The position numbers and the translations under genes are program-made. Positions 46,266 through 56,684 of a stretch of DNA of 64,000 nt are shown here, in pieces (the stretch's first letter is position 1; each line of letters opens with the position of its first letter). The notes under the pieces are model-generated. The model was not told where the DNA came from. It saw only the letters and a list, made by a program, of their open reading frames with translations, and did not search any database. Source of the DNA: VXMF01 sp965206775 (GTDB lineage: Bacteria; Acidobacteriota; Terriglobia; Bryobacterales; UBA6623); contig CBDBKU010000003.1 of the NCBI GenBank assembly GCA_965206775.1, forward strand, positions 2,852,001-2,916,000. The letters are read 5' to 3'.

Positions 46266-46606
46266 GATCCCTCCGATCTTCGCCTTCCTATTCCAACGTT
46301 CATAAACCCCCGTAGTTGCGTCTGACCTAGGTGACAGTCCGCCGATGATGCCTGCCGGACCCTTTCACCAGGACCTTCACAGGCATACCTGTAACCACAT
46401 TATCATGAGTTATATCAACATGTTATATCTCGTTAGTGAAAGGTTTTCAGAAAGTCTCCTCCCCCTATAGCGTTGAAAAACACATAGGGTATCGCGGACG
46501 AACTGCAGGCCAAAAGAAACGCTGCCTCAAACGTGGACATATCTTCTCTACTACCTTTCACCCTCTAACCAAGACATAACCAATCGTTGCAATGAGACGT
46601 AGCCCC
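46266..46606. other. AT-rich intergenic stretch
   Basis: About 340 bp, more AT-rich than the surroundings (for example TTATATCAACATGTTATATC near 46413-46432, itself a partial palindrome). No gene seen. It may hold the promoter of the truncated HNH-like gene. Confidence 0.35.
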
Positions 46607-46632
46607 GGAGACGCCGCCGAAGCGACGCCTCC
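46607..46632 (-). terminator. strong hairpin after the receptor gene
   Basis: On the minus strand an 11-bp stem closed by a TTCG tetraloop (GGAGGCGTCGC, TTCG, GCGGCGTCTCC; two G-T pairs), 18 bp past the receptor stop codon. There is no T-run, so it may protect the mRNA end or work with Rho rather than act as a classic intrinsic terminator. Confidence 0.5.
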
Positions 46633-46650
46633 GAGTGCTGTGGTACGTGG

Positions 46651-49600
46651 TTAGAAGTGGAACTTCAGTCCGAGCTGGATCTGCCGCTCAATACTCCGCG
46701 TGCTGAAGATCCGCCCGAAATTCGGGCTGTCAAGCTGCGCCGTGGGACGGTTCCATGTCGGGGAGTTGGTGGCATTGAACATTTCGACCCGTAGCTCGAT
46801 AATCTTGTTCTCCTTAAAGCGGAACTTCCGGAAGATCGAGAGATCCAAATTCCCAAAACCGTCTCCCTGAAGCGCGTGGCGCTCCATGTCGCCGAACGTG
46901 AAAGGCGCCGGAACGTCGAACGCAGAAGCATTAAGCCACCGGTCGGGACTGGCGTTGGACGCTCGGGCCTCTCCCACTACGTTGGCGCGCAAGTACCCTC
47001 CGTTGATGTTATTGGATCCCGCGTTGCCCGTATTGGCAAGATCCCCGGAAACACCGACGTGATAATTCTGCCCGGAAGCGAACTGCATGATGCCGTTGAG
47101 CTGCCACGGTCCCAGAATGTGGTCCAGGACTTTGTTACCGGTTTGGAACTTGGCGCCGGGTCCAGTAGGTATTTCGTAGACCCAGCTCGTCGTGAAGACG
47201 TGGGGCATGTTAAACGCCGAGGGACCCCAGTTCTCGTTCCACCGATTCGGATCCTGCGGATTGCAGCCGTCCTCGTTGAACCAACCCGAACAGTGGTCGT
47301 TCGACTCGCTCCAGGTATAAGACACCAAGTACGACAAGCCCGACGTGTGTCTGCGCCTGAGTTGGAATTGGAAGGAGTTGTATTTGGATCGGCCCCAGCT
47401 TCTGTCGAAGAAGCTGGGTGTGATGTGCGGAAACGGCCGTCTCAGAGACGAATCGCCGGGGCCGGCTTCGAGGGCGGTATTGTACATGCCCCCGACGCGC
47501 AGATTGATTCCCGTCGATCCAACGTAGGCAAGGTCTACCAGGGTGCCCTCCGTGAGCTCATACTGAAAGCTCAAGTTGTACTGCTGCGAATAGGGAATCT
47601 TCAGCGCGGGGTCGTAGTACCAAGTGACCTCGTTGAACGGGGTGGGCTTGGGGAAAACGGGGTTATCGCCCAGGTCCAGCGGATCTTGCGCCGTAACCTT
47701 GGGCGTCGGCAGCGCAGAACTGGGGAGATTCAGATTTGGCTGCTGAATCAGACCGACCGACGGCCATGTGCCAACGACGCCCATGTTGGCTTGGATGTTT
47801 CCGGCCCATGTCATAGACAATACCGTAAGCAGCTCTGAACGCCGTCTTATCAGTGATCCGGTAAGCAAGCCCAAAGCGGCCTTGCCAGTTCCACGGTCTG
47901 TCGTTGCTGGGCTTTTGGTTCGGAGACAATACCACGCCGTCGGGGAGCGTTCCCCCCGGTATGCATGGCGCTCCACCCAGGTCCTCGCACGAGCCCACAG
48001 GAATCTGCAACTCGTAGCGGCCGAGTATTAGGTTCAGATTACCCACCTTGTTGTTGTTGTACTGGTCGCTGCCGTAGTGGCCGAAAATCGTCGCGTCATT
48101 TCGAACCCCTAGATTGATCGTCAAGCGAGGCGTTACCTTCCACGTGTCTTGGAGATAGAACCCATACACCCGGTGGCCGACGACCTGCTCGATATTCCCT
48201 CGCCGCCTTCCAACGGCGGGAACGCTCAACAGGTACGAAGCCAGGCCACTGCCGGTGTTGCCGGGGTTCGAGGGATCGCTGGTCTGCAAGGCGCTGAAGG
48301 TGACGCCCCCACCGAAGCCCGGACCGAAGTATCCGTTGGTATTCCAATTCCCTCCCGCCTTCAAGGTGTGATTGCCGACGATTTTGGAGTAGTTGCTGCG
48401 GACCTGATAGACATCCGCCATGTCCCGCAAGCTAATACCCGACCCGCTGCCGGCAAAGCCAGGGATTCCCACGCTCGGCGCGTAGCAGCCGTCCGATAGA
48501 ATCTCTTCGGGCCACTGACAGGCGAAGCCTTGTGCAAATTGGCCAATGGCCACCAACTCCGCGTTGGCCTTCCCTTCATAGAAGTTCTCGCTCCCTTGCC
48601 TCAGCTTGACCCGGCCAAAGGAAACCTGGAACACCGAGGTCGGGCTGGGAGCCCAGGTGTAGTTGGTACCAAGGTTCCAGGAATCCAGAATGCCGACGTT
48701 TACTTTCCCCTCAACCCCTCCGCTGTTGGTTGTCGGTTGCTCCCCGTTGCCGTAGCGGAACCAGAAGAATTGGTTATCCGTGATGCGGTGGTCGATTTTA
48801 AAGGGCCTTGTATCGATTGCGTTCTGTCCAGCCACGCCGATGTCCTTGGCCGTCGGCCAGATGGCTTGGGCATAACCCACCATCCCGGAGTTGAGCCGGG
48901 ATTGGGGAATGATGTTGTTCGCGAACGCGGTCCTCGTAAAGATACCGGGATTGTTGGGGTCTTCGACCGTCGAGAAGGGGTCGAAGATCTGCTGCGCTTC
49001 GCCGCTCAGGTCACCACTCAACTCGGCCGACGTGGGCACCAAGGACCGTCTCTCGGCAGGCCTCCTGCGACGGAACCACTGGCCGGATGTGAAGAAAAAC
49101 GTCCTGTTCTTGACGATCGGACCGCCCCCGGCGCCACCCCACGTATTCTGGCGGAGCGGAGTCACTTCCTGAACGAAGGGGTTGCGAGCGTCGAACGCGT
49201 CATTGCGCAGGAACCAAAAACCGGTTCCATGAAACTCGTTCGTGCCGGACTTGCTGACGATGTTGATGATGCCGCCTCGGACTTGGCCATACTCGGCCAG
49301 ATCATTGTGGGACTGGACCTTGAATTCTTGAATGGCTTCGATGATGGGCGGTAGCGCATAGGTGCTGGTGAACGCGCCCTGGTTCGTGAGACCGTCCAGC
49401 ATGAAGAAGTTGCTGCGGTTCGACTGGCCATTGATGGCCGGGAACGAGAACGCGCCGGCGTTGGTTCGAGCACCGAACCCGCCCGCGTTTTGGGCCGTGC
49501 TGACCGGGGCAACGCCCGGGGTCAGCGTGAGCAACTGGGTAAAGTTACGCCCATTCAGGGGCAGGTCCATCACCGCTTGCTCTTGGACCACGGCGCCCAT

Positions 49601-50040
49601 CTCGGCGCTCGATCCCTGGATCAACTGGGCACTCGCCGAGACTTCGACGGTCTCGGAAACCGAACCGACTTCCAACGCGAAGTCTTGAACAAGGGTCTGG
49701 TTTACCTCGAGTTGTACCGTGGAAATAGCTGTCTGCTGGAACCCTTCCTGCAGCACGGTGATTTGGTAGAATCCCGGCACCGAGTATGCGCCCACGTCCG
49801 GCATGTTGCTGCGCCCACGGTATTCTGAACCACTCCCGTGGCCAAATTTGTAACCTCGATTGCTGCGCCAGGAATAACGGCACCGGTCGGATCGGATACG
49901 TGCCCGGTTACGGCGGCCGTACCGCCGCCTTGGGCAAACACCGCGTTGCCGATAATTCCCGGCAGCAGCGCCAAGACGAAAACGGCAGCCAGGGACCGGG
50001 CTGCCTTGAATTGATTTCTCACATCAGATGCGGGTCGCAC
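46651..50040 (-). pseudogene. Oar-like TonB-dependent receptor, two frameshifts
   Basis: Three frames make one outer-membrane receptor of about 1,130 residues. From GTG 50040 (GAGGAG 9 nt upstream): signal peptide, then a carboxypeptidase-regulatory domain (TGHVSDPTGAVIPGAAIEVT). Second frame: QAVMDLPLNGRNFTQLLTLT plug, DLAEYGQVRGGIINIVSKSG and barrel strands. Third frame: WAGNIQANMGVVG onward to the final strand QIQLGLKFHF. Shifts lie near 49804-49830 (one base missing) and 47814 (one base extra), so their net effect is zero. Such receptors take up large substrates in Acidobacteria. Either it is decaying or the assembly has two indels. Confidence 0.82.
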
Positions 50041-50359
50041 TATCGAAAACTCCTCTTTCGCAACTTGCTGACGGTTCCAAGCGTGAGGCGAAACAGCCAG
50101 CAAATTGAGCCGATTGTTTCACGCTAATTCTTGGTTGTCAAGCGGATTTACGAGGGAAGCATTTGGCTCGTTCACGGTGTGTCTAGGCTCCCCGATCAGT
50201 GAACCGTGGCCTGCGCCAGTCTATTCGATTTCGGAGTGAAACCTGACGTTTCCAATTCCCCGCGAGTAGGGGCACGGCGTGTGTAATTTCGTAGCTGTGC
50301 TGGATCGGCGGGGTCTGCACCGCGGTTCCGGTGATCGACCAACGAGGGGTTTAGTTCAG
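50041..50359. other. gap upstream of the receptor gene
   Basis: About 319 bp. The receptor promoter must be here. Around 50110-50170 the sequence is AT-richer. No gene is supported. Confidence 0.35.
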
Positions 50360-50966
50360 TCAGAGTCGGGGCCGGGGACGAGCGGATGCGCAGGCGGTGT
50401 CCAGGTCGAGGTAGGTGCTGACTGCGCCAGGATGGGATTCCACCAATGCGGCCAAGGCGGCGACCTCTTCCCCATGGCGGCCATACCTGGCACAGGCCGT
50501 TCCCATCTTCACTAGAACCTCAAGACTGTTCGGATCGGTTTCGAAGGCTTGTTCCAAATCACTGAGCGCTTAGCGGAGAATCGTTCCCGCTGGGTGTGAG
50601 GACTGTCGATTTCAAGAACGCCTGCGCGGACTGAGGCTGTAGCCGCTACGCGGCTTGAATCGGAACCTCCGCCGATGCGGGACCGCCACGCTCCAGGAGC
50701 CCGGATGCTCGGGCGCGGTGTGCCTCTACGGCGCTTGGATTCAGTCGCTCGGCCGCCTCCCGCAGTTGCCCGAGTTTGGCCAGCGCCAGCCCCGGGACTG
50801 AAGCGCGGCTCCCGATAACGTCGCGTCCAGTTCGATCGCGTTGCGGGAACCCTCGATCGTGCACTCGGTGAGGCCCCGTCCGGCGTGCTCGCCGCCTAGG
50901 ACGTTCCCCAGTCCCTCGGACGGGTCCACCCCAAGCGCCGGCCTCAGGCTGGCCGGCGATTCGCAC
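50360..50966 (-). pseudogene. shredded TPR-repeat gene
   Basis: TPR-like pieces appear in several minus-strand frames: ECTIEGSRNAIELDATLSGA, then LALAKLGQLREAAERL after a frameshift, then MEQAFETDPNSLEVLVKMGT and RYGRHGEEVAALAALVESHP after a stop. The order fits one protein reading from the IS end toward 50360. The gene starts, or was cut, 6 bp from the IS terminal repeat. It is not a copy of the intact TPR gene at 53-55 kb. Confidence 0.65.
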
Positions 50967-50971
50967 TTCGA

Positions 50972-50988
50972 CTAGCGGTAGTTTACTG
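50972..50988 (+). repeat. IS left terminal inverted repeat
   Basis: CTAGCGGTAGTTTACTG, 17 of 17 identical to the reverse complement of the right end. Confidence 0.85.
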
Positions 50989-51051
50989 CGAAAAAATCAA
51001 ATGCAACTGTAATACATTGATTACACAAGAGTTGCTTGGCGCCGTTCCGTA

Positions 51052-52768
51052 TTACCCAACGGCGTCGTCAACTAGCTCGTCAATGCCGAGTTCCTCCGCC
51101 AGTCGCTGCTGCGCCAGGCTGCGCTTCGGTGCCACCGTGGCCACGCGGGGCGGCCCTTTCTCTCCCTGGCGCGGGTACAGCAACTCGAACTGCTGGATCT
51201 GACCCAGCTCCCGCTTCAATCCTTCCGCCGTCAGCCCGGGCCAGGCTCGCTCGGCCCGCTTGCTCGCTTCCTGCAGCCACCCCCAGCATGCAGTAGAAGG
51301 CATGCACCCGGATCTTGCTGTCGGTCCAGTGATGCATCGCCCCCCAGCCCAGCCACCCGCCTCCCTTCAGCCCCCGGAACACCTGCTCGACGCCCTCCTG
51401 CCGCGCATACGCCTGCACCACCTCCGCCGCGCTCCACTCCAGCCGGTTCGTCACCAGCGTCGTCCGCCCGAACCGCTCCGCGCACAGGCCCAGCCCCGCC
51501 GCCCCGTCCGCCGAGAACGTCAGCTGCCAGCCCTCCCCCTCCCGCCGCAGCTCGTAGCTCAGCGCCTCCGACACCCGGTTCGGCTCCAGCCAGCGCTCGA
51601 TCCGCCCCCGCAGCCCCTGCTCGGTGTGCCGCGTGCCCGGCCGAGCCGCTTCCCGCGCCAGCCCCTGCAGCCGCTTCGTCGCCTTCGCCAGCGACGCGCT
51701 CCAGCTGTGCAGCTGCTCCGCCGCGAAGTTCGCCGAGTGCCGCACCACGCACAGCCGTTCCGCCCCGTGCACGAACGCCCGCTCGGCCCCCGCCCGCACC
51801 CCGCCTGCCTCCCCGCCCACCGCTTCGAGCTCCTCCGCCGGCCGCCGGCGCAACGGATCCGGCGCTTGGTTCCACGGCAGCGCCGCCACCCAGCCCAGCC
51901 CCTGCCGCTCCAGCTCCAGCGTGTTCGCCAGCGCCGCCGAGCCCTTGTCCATCACCAGCGTCACCGACTCGCGCGCGATCCCCGCCCCGTCCAGCAGCCG
52001 CGTGATGCGCTCCAGGGCCGCGGGCAGTTCCCCGCTGTCGCTGACGTCGCCCCGGTAGACGTGGTGGCACAGGCCGAGGCCGTGCTCGGCGTCCAGGGCG
52101 TAGCTGAGGCCGACCTGGCGCAGGTCGTTGCGTTTCTGCTGGTTGCGGCCGCGCGCGGCGAGGCTGCTGCGCTCGTTGGTCGTGGCGATCCAGGTGTGGA
52201 AGTTGGTCGTGTCGTAGGCCAGCACGCGCCGGCCGGCGAGGCCGTGGTCGCGGAAGGCGCAGAGCAGGGCGGCCTGGGCGCGCTCGAGGTCGTCGGCGGC
52301 GGGATGGAGATCCTCTTCGCTGTCCACGGCGATGGCGTCGAAGTGGTCCCAGAAGGCCTGGGAGGTGAAGCGCTTGGGGGAGAAGCCCCAGAGGCGGCGC
52401 AGGACGGTGCGCTGGTACCAGTCGGCGACAGCGGTCTTGGGGCCGGGGTCGCAGATGCGGTGGATGGCGGCGAGGAGGAGGTAGTGGGGGATGGAGGGAC
52501 CCTTGCGGGGAGCGGGCCAGACGGAGAGCAAGGCATCGAAGGCGCCGGAGCGGAGGGCGACCTGCCAGAGAGCGCCGGGGAGGCCGAGGTCGAGGGCGGT
52601 GGCATCGAGCGGGACGGGGGCGGAGCGGGAGCGGACGATGTCGGCGACGCGGTCGGCGGTGCCGAGATAGGTTTGATGGACGATGCGAGGCTTGCCGTTG
52701 ACGCGCTGGGAGGTCACGACCCAGTAGTAGGACTTGTTGCCGCTCTTCTTGGCCACGATGGACGCCAT
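51052..52768 (-). pseudogene. IS1634-family transposase, one-base frameshift
   Basis: Starts MASIVAKKSGNKSYYWVV and shows IS1634 features: RVLAYDTTNFHTWIATTN with the first catalytic Asp, SVTLVMDKGSAALANT with the second, and QEGVEQVFRGLKGGG with Glu and the following SKIRVHAFYCMLG. At a run of five C on the plus strand (51280-51284) the frame shifts; with four C the protein continues LQEASKRAERAWPGL to LAEELGIDELV, about 571 residues in all. The cause is a mutation or a homopolymer error. It could also be a programmed shift, though this is not usual in the family. Confidence 0.85.
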
Positions 52769-52951
52769 ACAGAGTAATACTAGAACACAAGTGAAGGGGA
52801 AGTCAAGAAGGAAAAGGAATAAACATAGCCAATAAGGGCCCAGGCAATCTAGGAACTAGATGGGTAATACAGAATTGAACGGCGACCCAACAGCTAACCT
52901 GCTGAATCGAAATGGCTTAACGGACTGGCCAGCCGTGACCAATTCCAGAAA

Positions 52952-52968
52952 CAGTAAACTACCGCTAG
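52952..52968 (-). repeat. IS right terminal inverted repeat
   Basis: CAGTAAACTACCGCTAG on the plus strand, a perfect inverted match to 50972-50988. Confidence 0.85.
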
Positions 52969-53087
52969 GCGAGCACGAACGCAGAGGGCTCGATTGCGAG
53001 CCCTTGACGGGGGCAGACATCCGACGTCGTGGCGGCGAGCCGGACGCTGCTATCCCGTCAAGCGCACGCGAACCGCCCGAACAAGAT

Positions 53088-54905
53088 TCAGGGGGTCCTC
53101 GGCGTGCGGCCATCCCGAAGCCGTTCGAGCATCCGCAGTGCCTGATCGACCTTCGGATCCTTCGGGTCCAGCGCCATGGCCCTCCGAAAGGCTTCCCTAG
53201 CCTCCGCGAAGCGCGAAAGGGCAGCGAGCGTCAATCCGTGGTTGACGCGCAGGTGCGCGGTGCGGGGGTCATCCTCGACGGCCCGTCGAAACAGGGCTTC
53301 CGCCTCCACATGACGCCCCTGCCTGGCGTACAGCACGCCCAGGTTGCCGCGCGGTGCGGCATACTGCGGCCTTGCTTCGATGGCCGCTTTCAACGCTGCC
53401 TCGGCATCGGCATCGCGCCCTTGGGCGGTAAGTGCGATGCCTAACTCGTTGTGGGCCTCGGCCAAGCCGGGATCCAACGCGAGCGCCTGGCCCAGCGCTT
53501 CCATCCTTTCGCCGTGACGCCCCAAGGCGGAGAGCGCAAGCGCCATTGCGTACTGCAGCCTGGCGTCTTCCGGGTTGTAACGAACCGCTTGGCGGTACTC
53601 CCGCAGGGCTGCCGCCGGGTCACCAGTGCGCAGATAGGCGTCGCCCCGCGCCGCGGCCCGCGCCGCCATGCCCTCGCTCTGGCTTTGCCGCTTCTGCTCC
53701 TCGAACGACGCCAGTTCCCGTTCGAGCGCGGCCGGATCTTCGAGTTCCCGTAAGACCGCGATCAATTCAAACCGAATCTCCCTCGAATCCGGGTTCAGTT
53801 CCCGGGCCCGCTCCAAGTGCTGCCGGGCTTCCTCGTATTCTTGTAACCGCGCCAAGATGAGGCCTAGGTTGCGCTGGGCATCTGCGTGGCCGTGCCGCAG
53901 AGCGACCGCCCGCCGAAGGGCCGCTTTGGCATCCTTAAGTCGGCCGAGGCCACGTAAGGCGATGCCGCGAAGATGGAGCACCTCAAAGGCATTGAGCGAG
54001 GCCGGGATCAATTCGCTCCAGACCTGCGTCAGGTCGAGGGCTTGTTGGTGGCGATTGAGATTGACCTCGGCCTTGGCGGCCGAGAGACGCGCCAGAAGAT
54101 GTCCTGGATCCAGTCTCATGGCCATGCGAAAGTGTTTCGCTGCCTCCTCGTACAGGTCGGTCTGGGCATACGCGGCAGCGAGATTGTAGTGGCCGAGGAA
54201 GTGTCCTGAATCCACTTCGACGAGTTTTCGAAGCGCTTGGATCGCCCGCTCTGGATCTCCGACGTTCGAGTGCGCTTGTCCGAGCAGCAGCCGGGAGTCC
54301 GGGTCGGCCGGACGGCGCTCGAGTGCTTGCTCCAGGTGCATGATCGCTGCGGCGTAGCGGCGCTGCGACAGCAGCACTCTGGCTAGACGATGGCGAGCGG
54401 TCAACGAATCCGGATCGATTTGGACTGCGGCACCCAACTCGCGAGCCGCGCGGTCCGATTGCCCCGTGCCTGCCAAGGCCGAACCGAAGGCGAGCCGGGC
54501 ATCGAGAGACTCGGGGCGCAAGGCGGCCGCTCGCTCCAGGTGCGGCAGGGCCTCGTTCGTTTGTCCTTTCCGCAAATGCTCGAGAGCTAGATTGAAATGT
54601 GGCTGCCAGGACCGACCGTCGAATTCGATCGCCTTGCGGAAGGCCTGGATAGCGCATGGCGCGTCCCCTCGCCCAGCAAGGTACTCGCCCTTGGCGTTGT
54701 ACGTTGATGCCGACGGATTCAGCAGCAGAGAGTGCTCGATCTCCGCCGAGGCGTAACAGCCCGGTTCACCCGCAAGAAGCGGCGGAACAAGCGCAGTCGT
54801 AAAGAGGAGCGGCAGCCACGAAGCGAGCGCGGGTCCCGACTCGAGTCTCAGCCCCTCACTAGCGCGGAATCCCATTGCACGCCCTGCAGAACGCCGCTGG
54901 CGCAT
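53088..54905 (-). CDS. exported tetratricopeptide-repeat protein
   Basis: A 605-residue protein made almost wholly of TPR units, for example PHFNLALEHLRKGQTNEALP, LGHYNLAAAYAQTDLYEEAA, AQRNLGLILARLQEYEEARQ and APRGNLGVLYARQGRHVEAE, in about 14 repeats. A hydrophobic leader (LASWLPLLFTTALVPPLLAG) precedes EPGCYASAEIE, so it is exported. An internal start at 54875 would shorten the leader. It is a scaffold for protein contacts; in Acidobacteria such genes often accompany Oar-like receptors, and the broken receptor is 3 kb away across the IS. Confidence 0.8.
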   Translation of the reverse strand: MRQRRSAGRAMGFRASEGLRLESGPALASWLPLLFTTALVPPLLAGEPGCYASAEIEHSLLLNPSASTYNAKGEYLAGRGDAPCAIQAFRKAIEFDGRSWQPHFNLALEHLRKGQTNEALPHLERAAALRPESLDARLAFGSALAGTGQSDRAARELGAAVQIDPDSLTARHRLARVLLSQRRYAAAIMHLEQALERRPADPDSRLLLGQAHSNVGDPERAIQALRKLVEVDSGHFLGHYNLAAAYAQTDLYEEAAKHFRMAMRLDPGHLLARLSAAKAEVNLNRHQQALDLTQVWSELIPASLNAFEVLHLRGIALRGLGRLKDAKAALRRAVALRHGHADAQRNLGLILARLQEYEEARQHLERARELNPDSREIRFELIAVLRELEDPAALERELASFEEQKRQSQSEGMAARAAARGDAYLRTGDPAAALREYRQAVRYNPEDARLQYAMALALSALGRHGERMEALGQALALDPGLAEAHNELGIALTAQGRDADAEAALKAAIEARPQYAAPRGNLGVLYARQGRHVEAEALFRRAVEDDPRTAHLRVNHGLTLAALSRFAEAREAFRRAMALDPKDPKVDQALRMLERLRDGRTPRTP

Positions 54906-55235
54906 GCCGCGACTATACTATACCCAGCGCGGAAGAATCTGGTTTCCAGCAAAGGGCTTACGCAATGGGCCAATTCCGAAACGGAGCTTGCCAAGCCGCG
55001 CTTCTCTGGATCGGGGCCAGTGCCCCAATTGTGCTTCCCCAGTAAACTTCGTCGGCTGGTGAACCCGCATCGAGCGGTCCACGCGCTGGGGCCGACTCTG
55101 TTCCAACTAGGCGGGGGTAGAGTCCACGGCATGCACCACCGGCGCCGGGTGCCGCAACGTGCGGATATCCGACCTGCTTGCCACCCGGTCTTCGACAGGC
55201 CTCTCGGGAACAAGAGCGGCTAAGTCTCAGAGGTG
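54906..55235. other. intergenic, no gene seen
   Basis: About 330 bp between the TPR gene start and the Nramp-like gene stop. It should hold the TPR promoter; ACTATACTATACCC at 54912-54925 is an AT-rich candidate -10 area. No supported coding sequence. Confidence 0.35.
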
Positions 55236-56594
55236 TCAGAGCCGGGTTAGTGCCGAATAGCCCATCAAGAGCGCCATCAGGACGGCCGAGACCCAGAGCA
55301 TCAGGGTGATCCAAGTCTTCGGCAGAATGCTCGTCGGCATCCGCTTGTACCGGAGGTAAAGAGCGAACCCACCGATGACTGGGAGCATGATCGCCTGAGC
55401 GATGCCACCGATCTTGACCATGAGCACCGGTTCCTTGATCCACATGAAATACAGGCAAGGAACCACTAGGAGAATGACCACGAAGGTCCGAATCGCTCGG
55501 AGTCGATGTTTGTAGTTCGATCTGTCGTAGAAGCCGAGCATGCCGACCAGATCCGCCCACACGCGGCAATGCGCGGCAGTCGAGGCAAACACCGTCGAAT
55601 ACAGAACAGCGAACGCACCGACCATGAACAGACCGAACGACCACTCTCCCAGCGTCTCGGTGTAGATGGTCGAGAGCACTCGCACCATCTCGGATCCTTC
55701 CGGAATCAATCCCATTCCCTTGAGCACGCCCGCCCCGAGGAAGTAGAAGGCGATCGTCGCGAACGTGTAGACCACCATCGAGAACAGGACGTCGAATCCC
55801 ATCACGCGGACCCAGCCGAGAGCCCGCTTCGCCCATGCTGGCGAGTCGTCTCGCCGGCCAGCATACCTGGCGTAGCCCTTCTCAATGCACCAATAGGGGT
55901 ACATTACGAGTTCCGTGGCTCCTACGCCGGTGATCCCGAAGGCCGCCACGGCCGTGGCCATCCCGCCCTCCGGAGGCTGGAATGTGAGTCCATTCAGGAC
56001 GTCGCCCCAGTTGAAGTACTGCGGGAGTTTCAACAGCAGGAAGCAGCAGCTTACTGTGAGCGCGGTAAAACTCACCACAAGGGCCATCGCGATACGTTCC
56101 ACCAGAACGTACTTGCCGACGATGAGCAGTACAACAGTGAGGCCAGCCAGGACCCAGACGAACGCTGTAATCGGCACTGTCGGGAACGCTCGGTTCAGGA
56201 TCTCCGAGATGCCGCCCAGCATCGCGCCCACTTGGAATAAGGTGACCGTAACCATCGCGCACCACATCCAGACAAGCCAGGAGACCTTGAGGCGCGGGCC
56301 CGGAACGTCGTTGAATGCCTCCAACGTGGTCTTTCCTGTGCCGATCGCGTAGCGGCCAAGTTCGTTCTGGACAACCGTCTTGACGAGGCAGCTCATGATG
56401 ATGAGCCACAGCAAGATGTAGCCGTTCTCGGCCCCGAGTACCGTCGTCGCGATGAGTTCGCCGGATCCGACGATCGAACTCGCGAGGATCAGGCCCGGCC
56501 CGATCAGCCGGACAATGCCTCTAAGGGCTCGCGGCGGGTCCGAGATGTGCTCCGGTTGGAATGCGTACGGATCCTGGTGCTGTGTCCGGGCCAT
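55236..56594 (-). CDS. Nramp-fold transporter lacking the canonical metal site
   Basis: A 452-residue LeuT-fold membrane protein of the Nramp superfamily with about 11 helices. In TM1 the canonical DPGN is absent: the segment reads LIGPGLILASSIVGSGELIA. In TM6 the MPH motif reads VMYPYWCIEKG. Classic Mn/Fe binding residues are therefore missing, as in Nramp-related transporters of other substrates. ATG 56594 is preferred over GTG 56615. It is 90 bp from the sulfatase stop on the same strand; no clear operon partner. Confidence 0.8.
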   Translation of the reverse strand: MARTQHQDPYAFQPEHISDPPRALRGIVRLIGPGLILASSIVGSGELIATTVLGAENGYILLWLIIMSCLVKTVVQNELGRYAIGTGKTTLEAFNDVPGPRLKVSWLVWMWCAMVTVTLFQVGAMLGGISEILNRAFPTVPITAFVWVLAGLTVVLLIVGKYVLVERIAMALVVSFTALTVSCCFLLLKLPQYFNWGDVLNGLTFQPPEGGMATAVAAFGITGVGATELVMYPYWCIEKGYARYAGRRDDSPAWAKRALGWVRVMGFDVLFSMVVYTFATIAFYFLGAGVLKGMGLIPEGSEMVRVLSTIYTETLGEWSFGLFMVGAFAVLYSTVFASTAAHCRVWADLVGMLGFYDRSNYKHRLRAIRTFVVILLVVPCLYFMWIKEPVLMVKIGGIAQAIMLPVIGGFALYLRYKRMPTSILPKTWITLMLWVSAVLMALLMGYSALTRL

Positions 56595-56684
56595 GGCGTT
56601 TGGCAATGCTAGCACACGCCTTGCCGGGCACTACGGCCGGACTCCGGGGGCCTCGCGACGGGCGGGAGCGGCCCGAACGGCCGG

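Larger units (their letters stand above)
50972..52968 (-). mobile_element. IS1634-family insertion sequence, about 2.0 kb
   Basis: Perfect 17-bp terminal inverted repeats (CTAGCGGTAGTTTACTG at 50972-50988 and its reverse complement at 52952-52968) bound one transposase gene. The flanking bases do not show a clear 5-6 bp target duplication, suggesting a rearrangement or old insertion. About 180 bp of non-coding DNA separates the transposase start from the right end. Confidence 0.85.

Noticed and set aside
51260..52777. 505-residue plus-strand frame in the IS element
   Set aside because: It is antisense to the transposase and dominated by Arg, Pro and Leu repeats caused by GC-rich third positions.
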